Shown piece after piece: positions 33,021 to 41,620 of a DNA stretch of 64,000 nt. The notes beneath the pieces are model-generated. The model was not told the origin of the DNA, did no database searches, and saw only the letters and a list, made by a program, of their open reading frames with translations. Both the position numbers and the translations under genes were made by a program. Origin of the DNA: Candidatus Gastranaerophilales bacterium (lineage in GTDB: Bacteria; Cyanobacteriota; Vampirovibrionia; Gastranaerophilales; Gastranaerophilaceae); the NCBI GenBank assembly GCA_944325875.1, contig CALVBU010000003.1, forward strand, positions 62,001 through 126,000, read 5' to 3'. Position 1 is the first letter of the stretch. Every line of letters begins with the position of its first letter.

Positions 33021-33702
33021 AATCCTTATACCTGTCATATAAATCAGGACGTTTTAGTTTTGTTCTTTCAATAGACTGCTGCAATCTAAATTCAGCAATC
33101 TCTTTATGATTTCCGTTAAGCAAAACTTCAGGAACTTTTAAACCTCTATATTCTCGAGGTTTTGTATAATGCGGATACTCTAAAAGCCCATTAGAAAAAC
33201 TATCTTCATCAGCAGAAGCTATTTTACCCAAAGTTCCTTCTATTTTTCTGCTAACAGCATCCATAAGGCAAAGCGCAGGAAGTTCACCTCCGGTTAAAAC
33301 AAAATCTCCGACTGATATTTCTTTTGGCTTAATTATATCTCTAATTCTTTCATCGAATCCTTCATAATGCCCGCACATCATAATTATCTGATCATATTCC
33401 GCCAAATCATTAACAAGCTTATCATTCAAAGGTTCACCTTGAGGAGAAAGCATAACTGTTATAGATTTTTCAACTTTTTGAACAGTTTCATAAGCATCAA
33501 CATATGGCTGCGCCATCAATACCATACCAGCACCACCACCATAAGGCGTATCGTCAACTTTTTTATGCTTATCTAACGTATAATCTCTAGGATTAATAGT
33601 ACTTACAGAAATAACTCCAGAATCGATTGCTCGCTTCAATATGCTATATGAGCAATAACTTTCTATCATTTCAGGAAAAAGGGTCATTACATCGAATTTC
33701 AT
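33013..33702 (-). CDS. trmD: tRNA (guanine-N1)-methyltransferase
   Basis: 229 residues. Trefoil-knot methyltransferase: MTLFPEMIESY, DDTPYGGGAGMVLMAQP, MCGHYEGFDERI and VGDFVLTGGELPALCLMDA are diagnostic. Methylates G37 of tRNAs to prevent frameshifting, using S-adenosylmethionine. Its ATG shares one base with the rimM stop (TAATG), so the two are translationally coupled. Last gene of the three-gene operon. Confidence 0.97.
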   Translation of the reverse strand: MKFDVMTLFPEMIESYCSYSILKRAIDSGVISVSTINPRDYTLDKHKKVDDTPYGGGAGMVLMAQPYVDAYETVQKVEKSITVMLSPQGEPLNDKLVNDLAEYDQIIMMCGHYEGFDERIRDIIKPKEISVGDFVLTGGELPALCLMDAVSRKIEGTLGKIASADEDSFSNGLLEYPHYTKPREYRGLKVPEVLLNGNHKEIAEFRLQQSIERTKLKRPDLYDRYKDSI

Positions 33703-34214
33703 TATTCCAAAAGCCCTTCTAAATTGTTAATTACTATTTTCTTATCTTTTATACTTACACTGACAACAATAGCCTTAACGAAAGGTACTAAACATATTTT
33801 TTTAGAATTTGTCTTAACAGAAAGCAAATCATTAGCCCCGTTATTGGATACTCCGACAACAAAACCCAATTTTTTATCATCAGTGTCGAATACTGAAAGC
33901 CCAACAAGCTCATCGATTAAAAATTCATCTTCTTCTAATTTTTGACGAATAGTATCTTCTTCCACAAAAAGTACAGAGCCTTTATACTCCATAATATCAT
34001 TGATAGAATCAATACCATCAAACTTCACAAGCGCAAAGTTTTTATTTAATCTAGAGCGCAAAATATCCAAAGGCAAATAGTCATTGTCTTTTTTTACAAA
34101 AACCTTATCAAGAGACAAAAAGAAATCCTCTTGACCCTTTGAGAAACCAATTTTGGCCTCACCGTGAATTCCATGAAAATTTAGAACTTTACCAACTGAA
34201 ATGAATTTACTCAT
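33702..34214 (-). CDS. rimM: 16S rRNA processing protein RimM
   Basis: 170 residues. N-terminal RimM domain (ISVGKVLNFHGIHGEAKIGF) and a C-terminal PRC-barrel (LIDELVGLSVFDTDDKKLG; VPFVKAIVVSVSIKDKKI). Assists 30S head maturation around S19. Coupled by one-base stop/start overlaps both to the zinc-ribbon protein upstream and to trmD downstream; rpsP, usually found beside rimM-trmD, is absent. Confidence 0.94.
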   Translation of the reverse strand: MSKFISVGKVLNFHGIHGEAKIGFSKGQEDFFLSLDKVFVKKDNDYLPLDILRSRLNKNFALVKFDGIDSINDIMEYKGSVLFVEEDTIRQKLEEDEFLIDELVGLSVFDTDDKKLGFVVGVSNNGANDLLSVKTNSKKICLVPFVKAIVVSVSIKDKKIVINNLEGLLE

Positions 34215-35317
34215 TATTCTGCGGTTTCTTCTACTTTCTTAGGCTTTCTACCTCTTTTAGGTTTTTCTTCAACTACAGCTGGAGTTTCTTCTGCACTAGG
34301 TGCTTCTGCTGCAGGAGCCTCTTCTTTTTTCACTTCACTTACTTCTTTATTTTGGTTTTTAAATTCTTCAGGGCAATCTTCTCTTTCCTGATTCCAACGT
34401 TGCAAGCCCATTTGAGAACGGATTAAACCGATACCAACGTGTACACGCCATTCATCCATTTTTAATTGAGCTGCTATAATCTTATGACAACCAATTGGAG
34501 GCAACGGCAACAATGGCTCATATAGATTTTTGATAGCAAACAATTGATCAGGTGAAATTGCTAATTTACGTTTAGGGAAAGGCAATTTCGGAAGCATCAT
34601 TTTTTGTCTTACTAAATTTATACCAAAGAAAACTTTTCTTGGTTCCAAACCGATTTTTTCTCCGATAACTTCATGAGCATCAGGGTTTGGAAGCGGTAGC
34701 ATTTGCTTATATAGCAATTCAATTTGTTCTAATTGCTCCTTGCTTACTAATAATTGTTTAGGGGCTTTATTTCTGTTCATTGGTCGTTTATTTTTAAATC
34801 CGCCTTTATTAAAGCCACCTTGTTGAGGTCTTCTATTATTAAATCCTGAACGGTTATAACCACCTTGTTGAGGACGGTTTTGACCATATCCGCCAGCTCT
34901 GTTATAACCTTGATTGTCTCTACGATACCCACCTTGTTGTGGACGGTTTTGGCTATATCCGCCAGCTCTGTTATAACCTTGATTGTCTCTGCGATAACCA
35001 CCTTGTTGAGGGCGATTTTGATTATACCCACCTGCCCTATAGCCTTGATTATCTCTACGATAACCGCTAGGTTGAGGGCGTCCTTCTCCTGCGCTATAAC
35101 TGCTATAAAATTTTGGAGCTTCAGATTCTGTGCTATATGAAGACATTGGAGAATCTGAAGAATAGCTTTGTTGCTGTGGAGCTTCTTCTGATGATGAATC
35201 TACTGAAGGATTAATCATCATTTTTTTATCAGGGTATAAACAATCCGGACAAATAACTCTTTTGGGGTTTTTTGTTTCGAATTCACGACCGCATTTGACG
35301 CACTTGTTAACATACAT
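34214..35317 (-). CDS. zinc-ribbon, Arg/Gly/Asn/Tyr-repeat protein of the rimM-trmD operon
   Basis: 367 residues. A zinc ribbon (Cys6, Cys9, Cys23, Cys26) is followed by a Ser-rich linker and ~95 residues of tandem 23-residue repeats rich in Arg, Gly, Gln, Tyr and Asn (e.g. GYRRDNQGYNRAGGYSQNRP). Then come two ~60-residue homologous helical modules (LLVSKEQLEQIELLYKQMLP and LAISPDQLFAIKNLYEPLLP) and an Ala/Glu then Lys/Arg tail. The RGG-like repeats point to RNA binding or condensate formation. Operon partners are ribosome and tRNA maturation factors. No named family recognised. Confidence 0.7.
   Translation of the reverse strand: MYVNKCVKCGREFETKNPKRVICPDCLYPDKKMMINPSVDSSSEEAPQQQSYSSDSPMSSYSTESEAPKFYSSYSAGEGRPQPSGYRRDNQGYRAGGYNQNRPQQGGYRRDNQGYNRAGGYSQNRPQQGGYRRDNQGYNRAGGYGQNRPQQGGYNRSGFNNRRPQQGGFNKGGFKNKRPMNRNKAPKQLLVSKEQLEQIELLYKQMLPLPNPDAHEVIGEKIGLEPRKVFFGINLVRQKMMLPKLPFPKRKLAISPDQLFAIKNLYEPLLPLPPIGCHKIIAAQLKMDEWRVHVGIGLIRSQMGLQRWNQEREDCPEEFKNQNKEVSEVKKEEAPAAEAPSAEETPAVVEEKPKRGRKPKKVEETAE
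34790..35065 (-). repeat. in-frame tandem repeat of about 69 bp
   Basis: Three well-conserved and further decaying copies of a 69-bp unit (23 codons) within the zinc-ribbon protein gene. Near-identical copies make it prone to copy-number change without frameshift. Confidence 0.75.
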
Positions 35318-35472
35318 AATTTGAAAGCCTCTTAATTAAAAATCATAAACATAAAATATCAACTAGTTATAAAGTAATTACTCCTCGGTAATCCAAAAAT
35401 TTAATCTACAATATACTTAATGATAATATTATAACACAAAAACTAATTATTGACAAGTATTTACAAAAATTA

Positions 35473-35910
35473 TCATTTTTCAACCATAAAAGTAACCGGA
35501 CCATCATTTATCAACTCAACATCCATCATAGCTCGAAATTTACCTGTTTTAACTTCTAACCCTTCACTTTTAAGGCGGCTTACAAAATCTTCATACAGAG
35601 AATTTGCGTATTCTGGGGGTGCTGCATTATCAAAACTTGGACGAGTCCCTTTTTTACAATCACCACACAATGTAAACTGTGACACTACAAGAATTTCACC
35701 ATTTACATCTTTTACTGAAAAATTCATTTTCTCATTTTCATCCTCAAAAATTCTCAAAGATGAAACTTTCTGAGCCAACTTGATGGAATTTTCTTCACTA
35801 TCAGATTTTTCGACACCAAGAAAAATCAATAAACCTTTATCAATTTTAGAATACAAGTTATTTTCTATTGTAACAGAAGCTTTTTTTACTCGTTGGATTA
35901 ATGCTTTCAT
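35473..35910 (-). CDS. dtd: D-aminoacyl-tRNA deacylase
   Basis: 145 residues. MKALIQRVKKASVTI, LLIFLGVEKSD, LVVSQFTLCGDCKKGTRPSF and the C-terminal NDGPVTFMVEK (the GP cis-proline motif) are characteristic. Hydrolyses D-amino acids or glycine mischarged on tRNA. Its ATG overlaps the rlmN stop by one base. Third gene of the YkgJ-rlmN-dtd cluster; a protein-quality theme with the adjacent rimM-trmD operon. Confidence 0.95.
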   Translation of the reverse strand: MKALIQRVKKASVTIENNLYSKIDKGLLIFLGVEKSDSEENSIKLAQKVSSLRIFEDENEKMNFSVKDVNGEILVVSQFTLCGDCKKGTRPSFDNAAPPEYANSLYEDFVSRLKSEGLEVKTGKFRAMMDVELINDGPVTFMVEK

Positions 35911-36929
35911 TATTTTGCCTTTCCGCTAAGCTGACCACAAGCTGCATCAATATCCGCGCCGCGTTCCAATCTTACAGTAACCTTTTTACCAGAATGCTCT
36001 AGCAAATACTTAAACTTCATAATAGAATTATTCGATGGTCTTTGATAATCATTTTTTGCAGTTGGATTATAAGGAATAAGATTTATATTACATTTTATAT
36101 CGTGCAAGTAATTTGCAAGCTCTTTTGCACTTTCTGTCGTATCATTTAAATCTTTTATCAAAAGATATTCAATAGTAATCCTGCGACCTGTTTTATCAAC
36201 ATAATTTTTTAATGCAGTATGAAGACTTTTCATATCATATTTATCTTCAATTTTCATCAACCTAGAACGAATAGCATGGTTAGGCGCATGCAAAGATATT
36301 GCTAATGTGGATTGCATATCTAATTCCGCAAGCTTATTAATTTGCGGAATAATACCGCTTGTTGAAACTGTCAGACGGCGTGCTCCGATTTGGAAATTAT
36401 CATTAAAGATTTCCATTGCTTTTAGAACATTATCAAGATTTAAAAGCGGCTCTCCCTGACCCATAAACACAACATTTGTAACCTTTAATCCTGTATCTCT
36501 TTGTATAGTCAACACTTGTTCTATAATTTCTTTATAAGAAAGATTTCTTATAAAACCACGCTTTCCTGTAGCACAGAATGAACAATTTACCGCACAACCA
36601 ACCTGAGAGCTTACACAGGCCGTAAGATTTGCACGATTATCAAAACGCATAAGAACTGTCTCTACACATTCACCATCAGGATATTCCAAAAGATATTTGA
36701 TAGTTCCATCTGAACTTACCTGTTTTACTTTAATTTTAATATCTGTTACTTTTGCAACTTTTTTTAGTTCTTCTCTGAACTTTACTGAAAGATCAGTCAT
36801 TTCATCAATATCTTTGACAGATTTTAAGTAAATCCAGTTATGAATTTGTCTTGCACGAAATTTTGAAGCATGCAATTCATCGGTTATCTTTTCTATTTCC
36901 GGTAATGTTAATCCTGAAAGTATTTGCAT
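35910..36929 (-). CDS. rlmN: dual-specificity 23S rRNA/tRNA adenine-C2 methyltransferase
   Basis: 339 residues. Radical-SAM cluster CAVNCSFCATG, GQGEPLLNLDNVLKAM, TISTS-type strand LTVSTSGIIPQI, and the conserved Cys in ERGADIDAACGQLSG that forms the methyl-carrying/thiyl intermediate with the Cys in SQVGC. Methylates A2503 of 23S rRNA and A37 of some tRNAs. The start overlaps the preceding YkgJ-like gene by 22 bp. Length and motifs are intact. Confidence 0.96.
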   Translation of the reverse strand: MQILSGLTLPEIEKITDELHASKFRARQIHNWIYLKSVKDIDEMTDLSVKFREELKKVAKVTDIKIKVKQVSSDGTIKYLLEYPDGECVETVLMRFDNRANLTACVSSQVGCAVNCSFCATGKRGFIRNLSYKEIIEQVLTIQRDTGLKVTNVVFMGQGEPLLNLDNVLKAMEIFNDNFQIGARRLTVSTSGIIPQINKLAELDMQSTLAISLHAPNHAIRSRLMKIEDKYDMKSLHTALKNYVDKTGRRITIEYLLIKDLNDTTESAKELANYLHDIKCNINLIPYNPTAKNDYQRPSNNSIMKFKYLLEHSGKKVTVRLERGADIDAACGQLSGKAK

Positions 36930-37591
36930 ATATTTTCCTTATAATACTGAACGATTTCAATCATAGAGTGTAACATAAGAGTAACAGGTTCAATTTCCTC
37001 TTTCCACTTTTTATATCCGCAAGATTTTGGCAAAATACTCAAAGGATTATCAGGGAAATCTCTGCATATTTGCGGTCTGTTTTCATAATCAGAGCATCTT
37101 TTATCTTCTGTCAGCTTAGGGCAATGGTAAAAATAGACATTATCTTCTTTGTTTTCCTCTAGCATTTGAATATACTCAGGATAAATTTTTCGAGCTTCCT
37201 CTTTAGATTCGTAAGGAATAAAAATACTTACAAACTGCTTTGCAAAATTATCACCGTTTTCAGCTTTTAGTTTTAATTCTTCCGGTGAAAACTCACTACA
37301 AGCTAAATTGCAACAAGTTGCACAACCTGCGCAATGAAATTTATTACGGTATGCTAAAATTTCCTGGAATTTTCGATAAACTTCTTTAGATACGTCATTT
37401 TCAAGCATATCCAAAACATCAGCTTGCCATCTTCTGCCAATAGACTCTTTCGGATACTCATCAAAAATATCCCCCTCAAACTTCTCAGGTCTAAGAGCCT
37501 CTACTTTTTTTATAATTTCCTCAACAGACTGAGAAAAAATATCTCGATATTCTTTTCTTAAGTTTTCTACAGATGAATACAAATTACTCAT
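36908..37591 (-). CDS. YkgJ-type cysteine-cluster protein 2
   Basis: 227 residues, ATG 37591. CAGCATCCNLACSEFS, FYHCPKLTEDKRCSDYENRP and QICRDFPDNPL match the YkgJ/UPF0153 metal-chelating pattern. A longer N-terminal helix than copy 1 at 31008. First gene of an operon with rlmN and dtd; YkgJ proteins may have an iron- or zinc-related role, but no activity is established. Confidence 0.8.
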   Translation of the reverse strand: MSNLYSSVENLRKEYRDIFSQSVEEIIKKVEALRPEKFEGDIFDEYPKESIGRRWQADVLDMLENDVSKEVYRKFQEILAYRNKFHCAGCATCCNLACSEFSPEELKLKAENGDNFAKQFVSIFIPYESKEEARKIYPEYIQMLEENKEDNVYFYHCPKLTEDKRCSDYENRPQICRDFPDNPLSILPKSCGYKKWKEEIEPVTLMLHSMIEIVQYYKENICKYFQD

Positions 37592-37698
37592 AATATTATA
37601 ATATCACGGATATTAAGAACTGTAAAAAATAATTTCATATAGCAAGAAAAAATGTTTTTATCCTTTAAAATAAACTAAAATATGAAAGGATTTATATA

Positions 37699-39393
37699 AT
37701 GAGAATTTCTGCAATATCTAATGTCAATTTTAGACAAACTGCTCAAGTAGAGGATAAAACCAAAAAAGCTGAAAATAAGGAACCTAAAGAAAACAATAAT
37801 AAACAAGGGTTAACAACAAAAACCAAAACTCTAATTGGAGGCGGAGTGGTTGCTGCTAGTGCATTAGCAATTTACTTTATCACAAGAAATTCTAAAGCCG
37901 CTAAAGAAGCTGCTAAAGCCTCATCCAAAACATCCGGCAATGAAAATATCAAAAAACCACTTGAAAAAGTAAATAAAAAAATCCAAGAAGCATTAAAAGA
38001 TTTTAAATCAGACATTCAAGATATATCAGAAACAATAACAGAAGAACTGGAAACAGGAGTTACAAGAATTACATATTCAGGCAAAAACAAAGACGGCCAC
38101 GAGCTAAAAGACATGCTGTTTTTCAATAAAAATAACGAAATAACTCAACGTATGATCGAACAAACAACCCCTAATGAACAAATCAAAATCGTTTACAAGG
38201 GTGATAATGCAATTTTAGCAAAACCTGATGATATGCCAGAAGGTCGTTATAATCCTAAATATTTTCAAAGACAAATTACAAAATCAAATATGGAAAAACT
38301 TGGTAATGAAAATATTCCTGACAGTGCATTTTACTCTCAAAAGACTTCTATCTTTGACAATAAAGGCAATTATAAAGACATTACACGCAGATACAAAACT
38401 GATGAAAGAAAAACTAAAATTTCAACAAATATTTCACAAGGAACCGTAGAAATTAAACAAAATGAAGAAACAAAAATCCACAATTTTAAGTGGGATACAA
38501 AAAAAGAACTTAATAACAAAAATATAGGATTTGCATACACTGACAACCATAAACTAAACGCATACTATACACGCCAAAGTAAAATTGACGGAAACACAAA
38601 CCCTGAAGACTATGTCATCCTAAAATACAGAGATAAAAAATACGGTATTGTTTATAAGACCCATAATGAAATGATAGCTCATGAGCCTAATTTATATGCC
38701 CAAAAACCCGAGATAATTCCTCAAGCAAAAAGTGAAATAACACCGGATCAAACTAAAAAAACTATCTCTACTAATTCAGAAAAAGAAGGAAATCAACTTA
38801 AAAATACAGAAAATAAACCAAAAGAATTTATTCAAGGTTTTGAATTAGGTTCAGACAAAGCAACAGAAGAATTTAATAAATTAAATCCAAAAGCAAAAGA
38901 GTATTTGGAAAATTCATTTTTCTCAGAATTTGACGATATTACTCACAGAAATATAACCGAATTACAAAACGGAAGAATAAAAGTAGATTACACAGGCATC
39001 TCTGATATGGGGGATAAATACAGAGAAACCGCTGTATTTGATAAAGAAGGAACTTTCCAGAAAAAATTAAGCAAAAGCTTTATAAACTCTCCATTTACAA
39101 ATGAAATGACTGAAACTTTATCAACAAAAACTTCTGATAATAAAACAAGAATAACAACATTAGTATCAGATAGTAACTCTCATAATAAAAAGAATTGCAT
39201 AATTAGAGAAGACGGCGATGTAAAACAAGAAATCCGTTTCGGTTATGATAAAAACTCCAACCCTGCAGGATACGCTTATACTAAAGATGACAAAGTTATA
39301 TTAAAACTTAACGATAAAAAATTCGGACAGGTTTTTGACAGTTTTGAAGACATATCTTCCAACGTCAACCCAGAAGAATTTAAAACATTATAA
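37699..39393 (+). CDS. large membrane-anchored protein with N-terminal NFRQ motif, unknown
   Basis: 564 residues. N-terminus MRISAISNVNFRQTAQ carries the Asn-Phe motif of the other lineage proteins. A Lys/Glu/Asn linker precedes a transmembrane segment at ~48-64 (IGGGVVAASALAIYFI). The rest is a polar beta-rich region with two homologous halves: residues ~100-320 and ~390-560 each contain an E-(x)-G-x-x-R/K-x-x-Y-T/S-G block and a Y-x-x-K/R-x-x-x-G-x-V pattern near the end. Function unknown; a surface or periplasmic repeat protein is suggested. Confidence 0.6.
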   Translation: MRISAISNVNFRQTAQVEDKTKKAENKEPKENNNKQGLTTKTKTLIGGGVVAASALAIYFITRNSKAAKEAAKASSKTSGNENIKKPLEKVNKKIQEALKDFKSDIQDISETITEELETGVTRITYSGKNKDGHELKDMLFFNKNNEITQRMIEQTTPNEQIKIVYKGDNAILAKPDDMPEGRYNPKYFQRQITKSNMEKLGNENIPDSAFYSQKTSIFDNKGNYKDITRRYKTDERKTKISTNISQGTVEIKQNEETKIHNFKWDTKKELNNKNIGFAYTDNHKLNAYYTRQSKIDGNTNPEDYVILKYRDKKYGIVYKTHNEMIAHEPNLYAQKPEIIPQAKSEITPDQTKKTISTNSEKEGNQLKNTENKPKEFIQGFELGSDKATEEFNKLNPKAKEYLENSFFSEFDDITHRNITELQNGRIKVDYTGISDMGDKYRETAVFDKEGTFQKKLSKSFINSPFTNEMTETLSTKTSDNKTRITTLVSDSNSHNKKNCIIREDGDVKQEIRFGYDKNSNPAGYAYTKDDKVILKLNDKKFGQVFDSFEDISSNVNPEEFKTL

Positions 39394-39400
39394 AAATTGA

Positions 39401-39430
39401 AAAAACTCCGTTTTTATAAACGGAGTTTTT
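39401..39430. terminator. bidirectional terminator
   Basis: AAAAACTCCGTTT / AAACGGAGTTTTT, 13-bp perfect stem with TTAT loop between convergent genes. Confidence 0.85.
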
Positions 39431-39455
39431 TATTATCTAAAAATCTAAAGTTAAA

Positions 39456-40460
39456 CTATGAAATATCCCATCTTCCACAAGTACCACCCCAACGAGCAAT
39501 GATATTGCCTTTAATATCTTTGATGTTATCATAATGCGGAACTTCTGTTTCTCCCTCTAAAATTGTAATAACTTCACAATTGTTAGAGCAGCCATTACAT
39601 TCGCAAGTAACAGAATGGAAATGCATATCACCAACTTGCCAGCCTTTAAATTTAGTTTCAGCTTCAGTATATTGATGATTTTCCATAGCTAACAGAGCCG
39701 CACCAATCGCACCCATTGTCTGATGGTTTTCAGGAACAACAATTTTATGTCCTAAAGCTTCTTCAAAAGCTTTTACCATACCTGAATTTGTAGCAACACC
39801 GCCTTGGAATGTAATAATCGGTAATAGTTCTTTTCCTAAAGCCAAATTAGAAAGATAATTTCTAACAAGAGCCTGGCAAAGACCATACAACAAATCTTCA
39901 ACAGGATAACCTAATTGTTGCTTATGGATAAGATCACTTTCTGCAAATACACCGCATCTACCGGCAATACGTGCAGGATTTGTAGATTTCAAAGCAGTTT
40001 CTCCAAAAATTTCAATCGGAACATTAAGTCTGTTTGCCTGTTGATCCAAGAAACTACCTGTACCTGCAGCACATACGGTATTCATAGCAAAATCGGTTAC
40101 TATACCATCTCTAAGAATAATAATTTTACTATCTTGTCCGCCAATTTCAAGAATTGTCTGAACTCCAGGGACATTAATACTTGCAGCTACAGCGTGAGCG
40201 GTAATTTCATTTTTAATAATATCTGCACCAACTAAAGCACCTGCAAGATTACGACCAGAACCGGTTGTACCAACACCCATAACATTGTAATCTGTTAATT
40301 TCTTTTTATACAATTCTTTTAGACCGTTTTGCACAGCCAAAACAGGCTTCCCTGCTGTTCTAAGCATGTAACTATCAACATACTTACCTTTTTCATCAAC
40401 TAAAGCCAATTTTGTTGTAACTGAACCAACGTCTATCCCTAAATATACTGTTAAACTCAT
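39456..40460 (-). CDS. acyl-CoA dehydratase activase-type ATPase (BadF/BcrA/HgdC family)
   Basis: 334 residues. ASKHA fold: LGIDVGSVTTKLALVDEKG, GVGTTGSGRNLAGALVGADI, LEIGGQDSKIIILRDG, and MNTVCAAGTGSFLDQQANRL with the conserved Cys of the [4Fe-4S] dimer interface; a second such Cys in IAGRCGVFAESDL. The last ~60 residues add a Cys-rich tail (TCECNGCSNNCEV and GGTCGRW) not found in minimal HgdC. Normally activates a two-subunit 2-hydroxyacyl-CoA dehydratase, but no partner gene is adjacent. Confidence 0.87.
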   Translation of the reverse strand: MSLTVYLGIDVGSVTTKLALVDEKGKYVDSYMLRTAGKPVLAVQNGLKELYKKKLTDYNVMGVGTTGSGRNLAGALVGADIIKNEITAHAVAASINVPGVQTILEIGGQDSKIIILRDGIVTDFAMNTVCAAGTGSFLDQQANRLNVPIEIFGETALKSTNPARIAGRCGVFAESDLIHKQQLGYPVEDLLYGLCQALVRNYLSNLALGKELLPIITFQGGVATNSGMVKAFEEALGHKIVVPENHQTMGAIGAALLAMENHQYTEAETKFKGWQVGDMHFHSVTCECNGCSNNCEVITILEGETEVPHYDNIKDIKGNIIARWGGTCGRWDIS

Positions 40461-40514
40461 GCTAAATATTCCTTATAAGTTTGTCTCAATAGCTTTAGTA
40501 TATCACAAACAAAA

Positions 40515-41207
40515 TTACCAAGGATAATCATCTTTAAATTCCCAATTATCCATATAAATTAAAGCTGCGCACCAAATTCCAAGAGAATTTTTATTACACG
40601 CATAACTTCCACCACTCAAAATTTTTGAACGATCATAATTTTCAAATTTGCCACCTGATACACCAGCATCTCCAAACCCATAAGGAACAAGTCGTTTTTG
40701 AGTTTTTGACATCGAAAATACGAAAACATCTTTTCCCAACTGATTAGGCTGTTTATCACCATTCACATCAATAGTAATAGCTTTATATACCGACTGCCCT
40801 GGATGAGTCATTATTCCCATTACAGTACCATTACTCAAATACGTATAAAAAGATGAACTTTGTGTACACCAAACTTCGCCTGTACACTTAGTGCCATTTA
40901 AGTTTTTATAGACCATATATTTTTTAAATTCAGAATTCGGAATTTCTCTAACCTTTTTTAAATATGAATCTAGATATTTATAATAAAAATCTATACCACT
41001 CAATGTATAATCCCAATCTCCCATAGATTCGTTATCAACTTCAGAGAGTTTTAACATTTGAGAAATTTCACTATATGCTTTTTTTAACTGAGTTGCAGTT
41101 TGCATTTTCTGATATTTTCCAATAAGAATTGGTAACGTCATTGCAGCAACTATTCCAATTATCCCTAAAGTTATTAATACCTCAGCTAACGTAAATGCCT
41201 TTTTCAT
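40515..41207 (-). CDS. type IV prepilin-like protein C, divergent from an XRE regulator
   Basis: 230 residues from ATG 41207, AGGAGG seven bases upstream. Very short leader MKKA, core FTLAEVLITLGIIGIVAAM. Shared motif DVNGDKQPNQLGKDVFVF at ~165. The C-terminus ends in WEFKDDYPW, identical to the end of prepilin A (14233), so the two are close paralogues. Unlike the other four prepilins it has no poly-G tract; its promoter region carries an inverted-repeat operator next to the XRE gene, implying conventional repression. Confidence 0.86.
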   Translation of the reverse strand: MKKAFTLAEVLITLGIIGIVAAMTLPILIGKYQKMQTATQLKKAYSEISQMLKLSEVDNESMGDWDYTLSGIDFYYKYLDSYLKKVREIPNSEFKKYMVYKNLNGTKCTGEVWCTQSSSFYTYLSNGTVMGIMTHPGQSVYKAITIDVNGDKQPNQLGKDVFVFSMSKTQKRLVPYGFGDAGVSGGKFENYDRSKILSGGSYACNKNSLGIWCAALIYMDNWEFKDDYPW

Positions 41208-41239
41208 ATACAACCTCCTGATTTAGAATTAGAAATATC

Positions 41240-41276
41240 GTGCTAATATTAGCACAACTTGTATCAATATTAGCAC
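41240..41276. promoter_or_regulatory. operator between prepilin C and the XRE gene
   Basis: GTGCTAATATTAGCAC (41240-41255) is a perfect 16-bp palindrome; its right arm AATATTAGCAC recurs 21 bp (two turns) away at 41266-41276. Placed between divergent starts, it is the obvious binding site for the XRE protein. Confidence 0.7.
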
Positions 41277-41289
41277 TAAAATTTATATC

Positions 41290-41562
41290 ATGCAAGAGGG
41301 ATACTTAGAACAAAAAAAATATTTGCAAAAGCAACTTGGAATGCTCATAAAAGACTACAGACTCAAAACCAATAAGTCGATATCACTCCTAACTGCTGAA
41401 GTAGGAATGACAAAATCACTGCTTGCCGATACTGAAAAAGGAATTAAAGATCCGCAGTTTAGTACACTTTGGAGACTGGCTCAAGGACTGAATATCCCGT
41501 TATCAGAAATTATCAAAGAACTTGAGAGCAATTTAAAAGAAAATTTTTCGCTTATAGAATAA
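41290..41562 (+). CDS. XRE-family transcriptional regulator
   Basis: 90 residues from ATG 41290; no strong Shine-Dalgarno (AATTTATATC only), so the mRNA may be near-leaderless. The HTH_3 domain spans ~15-75: LGMLIKDYRLKTNKSISLLT, recognition helix GMTKSLLADTEKGIKDPQFS, then TLWRLAQGLNIPLSEI. No sensor domain. It very likely represses itself and the divergent prepilin C through the palindrome at 41240-41276. Confidence 0.85.
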   Translation: MQEGYLEQKKYLQKQLGMLIKDYRLKTNKSISLLTAEVGMTKSLLADTEKGIKDPQFSTLWRLAQGLNIPLSEIIKELESNLKENFSLIE

Positions 41563-41599
41563 AAGAACCGCTAAGCAAAATACAAAGCGGTTCTTTTTT
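41561..41599. terminator. terminator between XRE gene and hppA
   Basis: AAAAGAACCGCT / AGCGGTTCTTTT, 12-bp stem, 13-base loop, then TTTT. The XRE stop overlaps its foot. Confidence 0.8.
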
Positions 41600-41620
41600 T
41601 ATGAGATAATACTCATTTCC

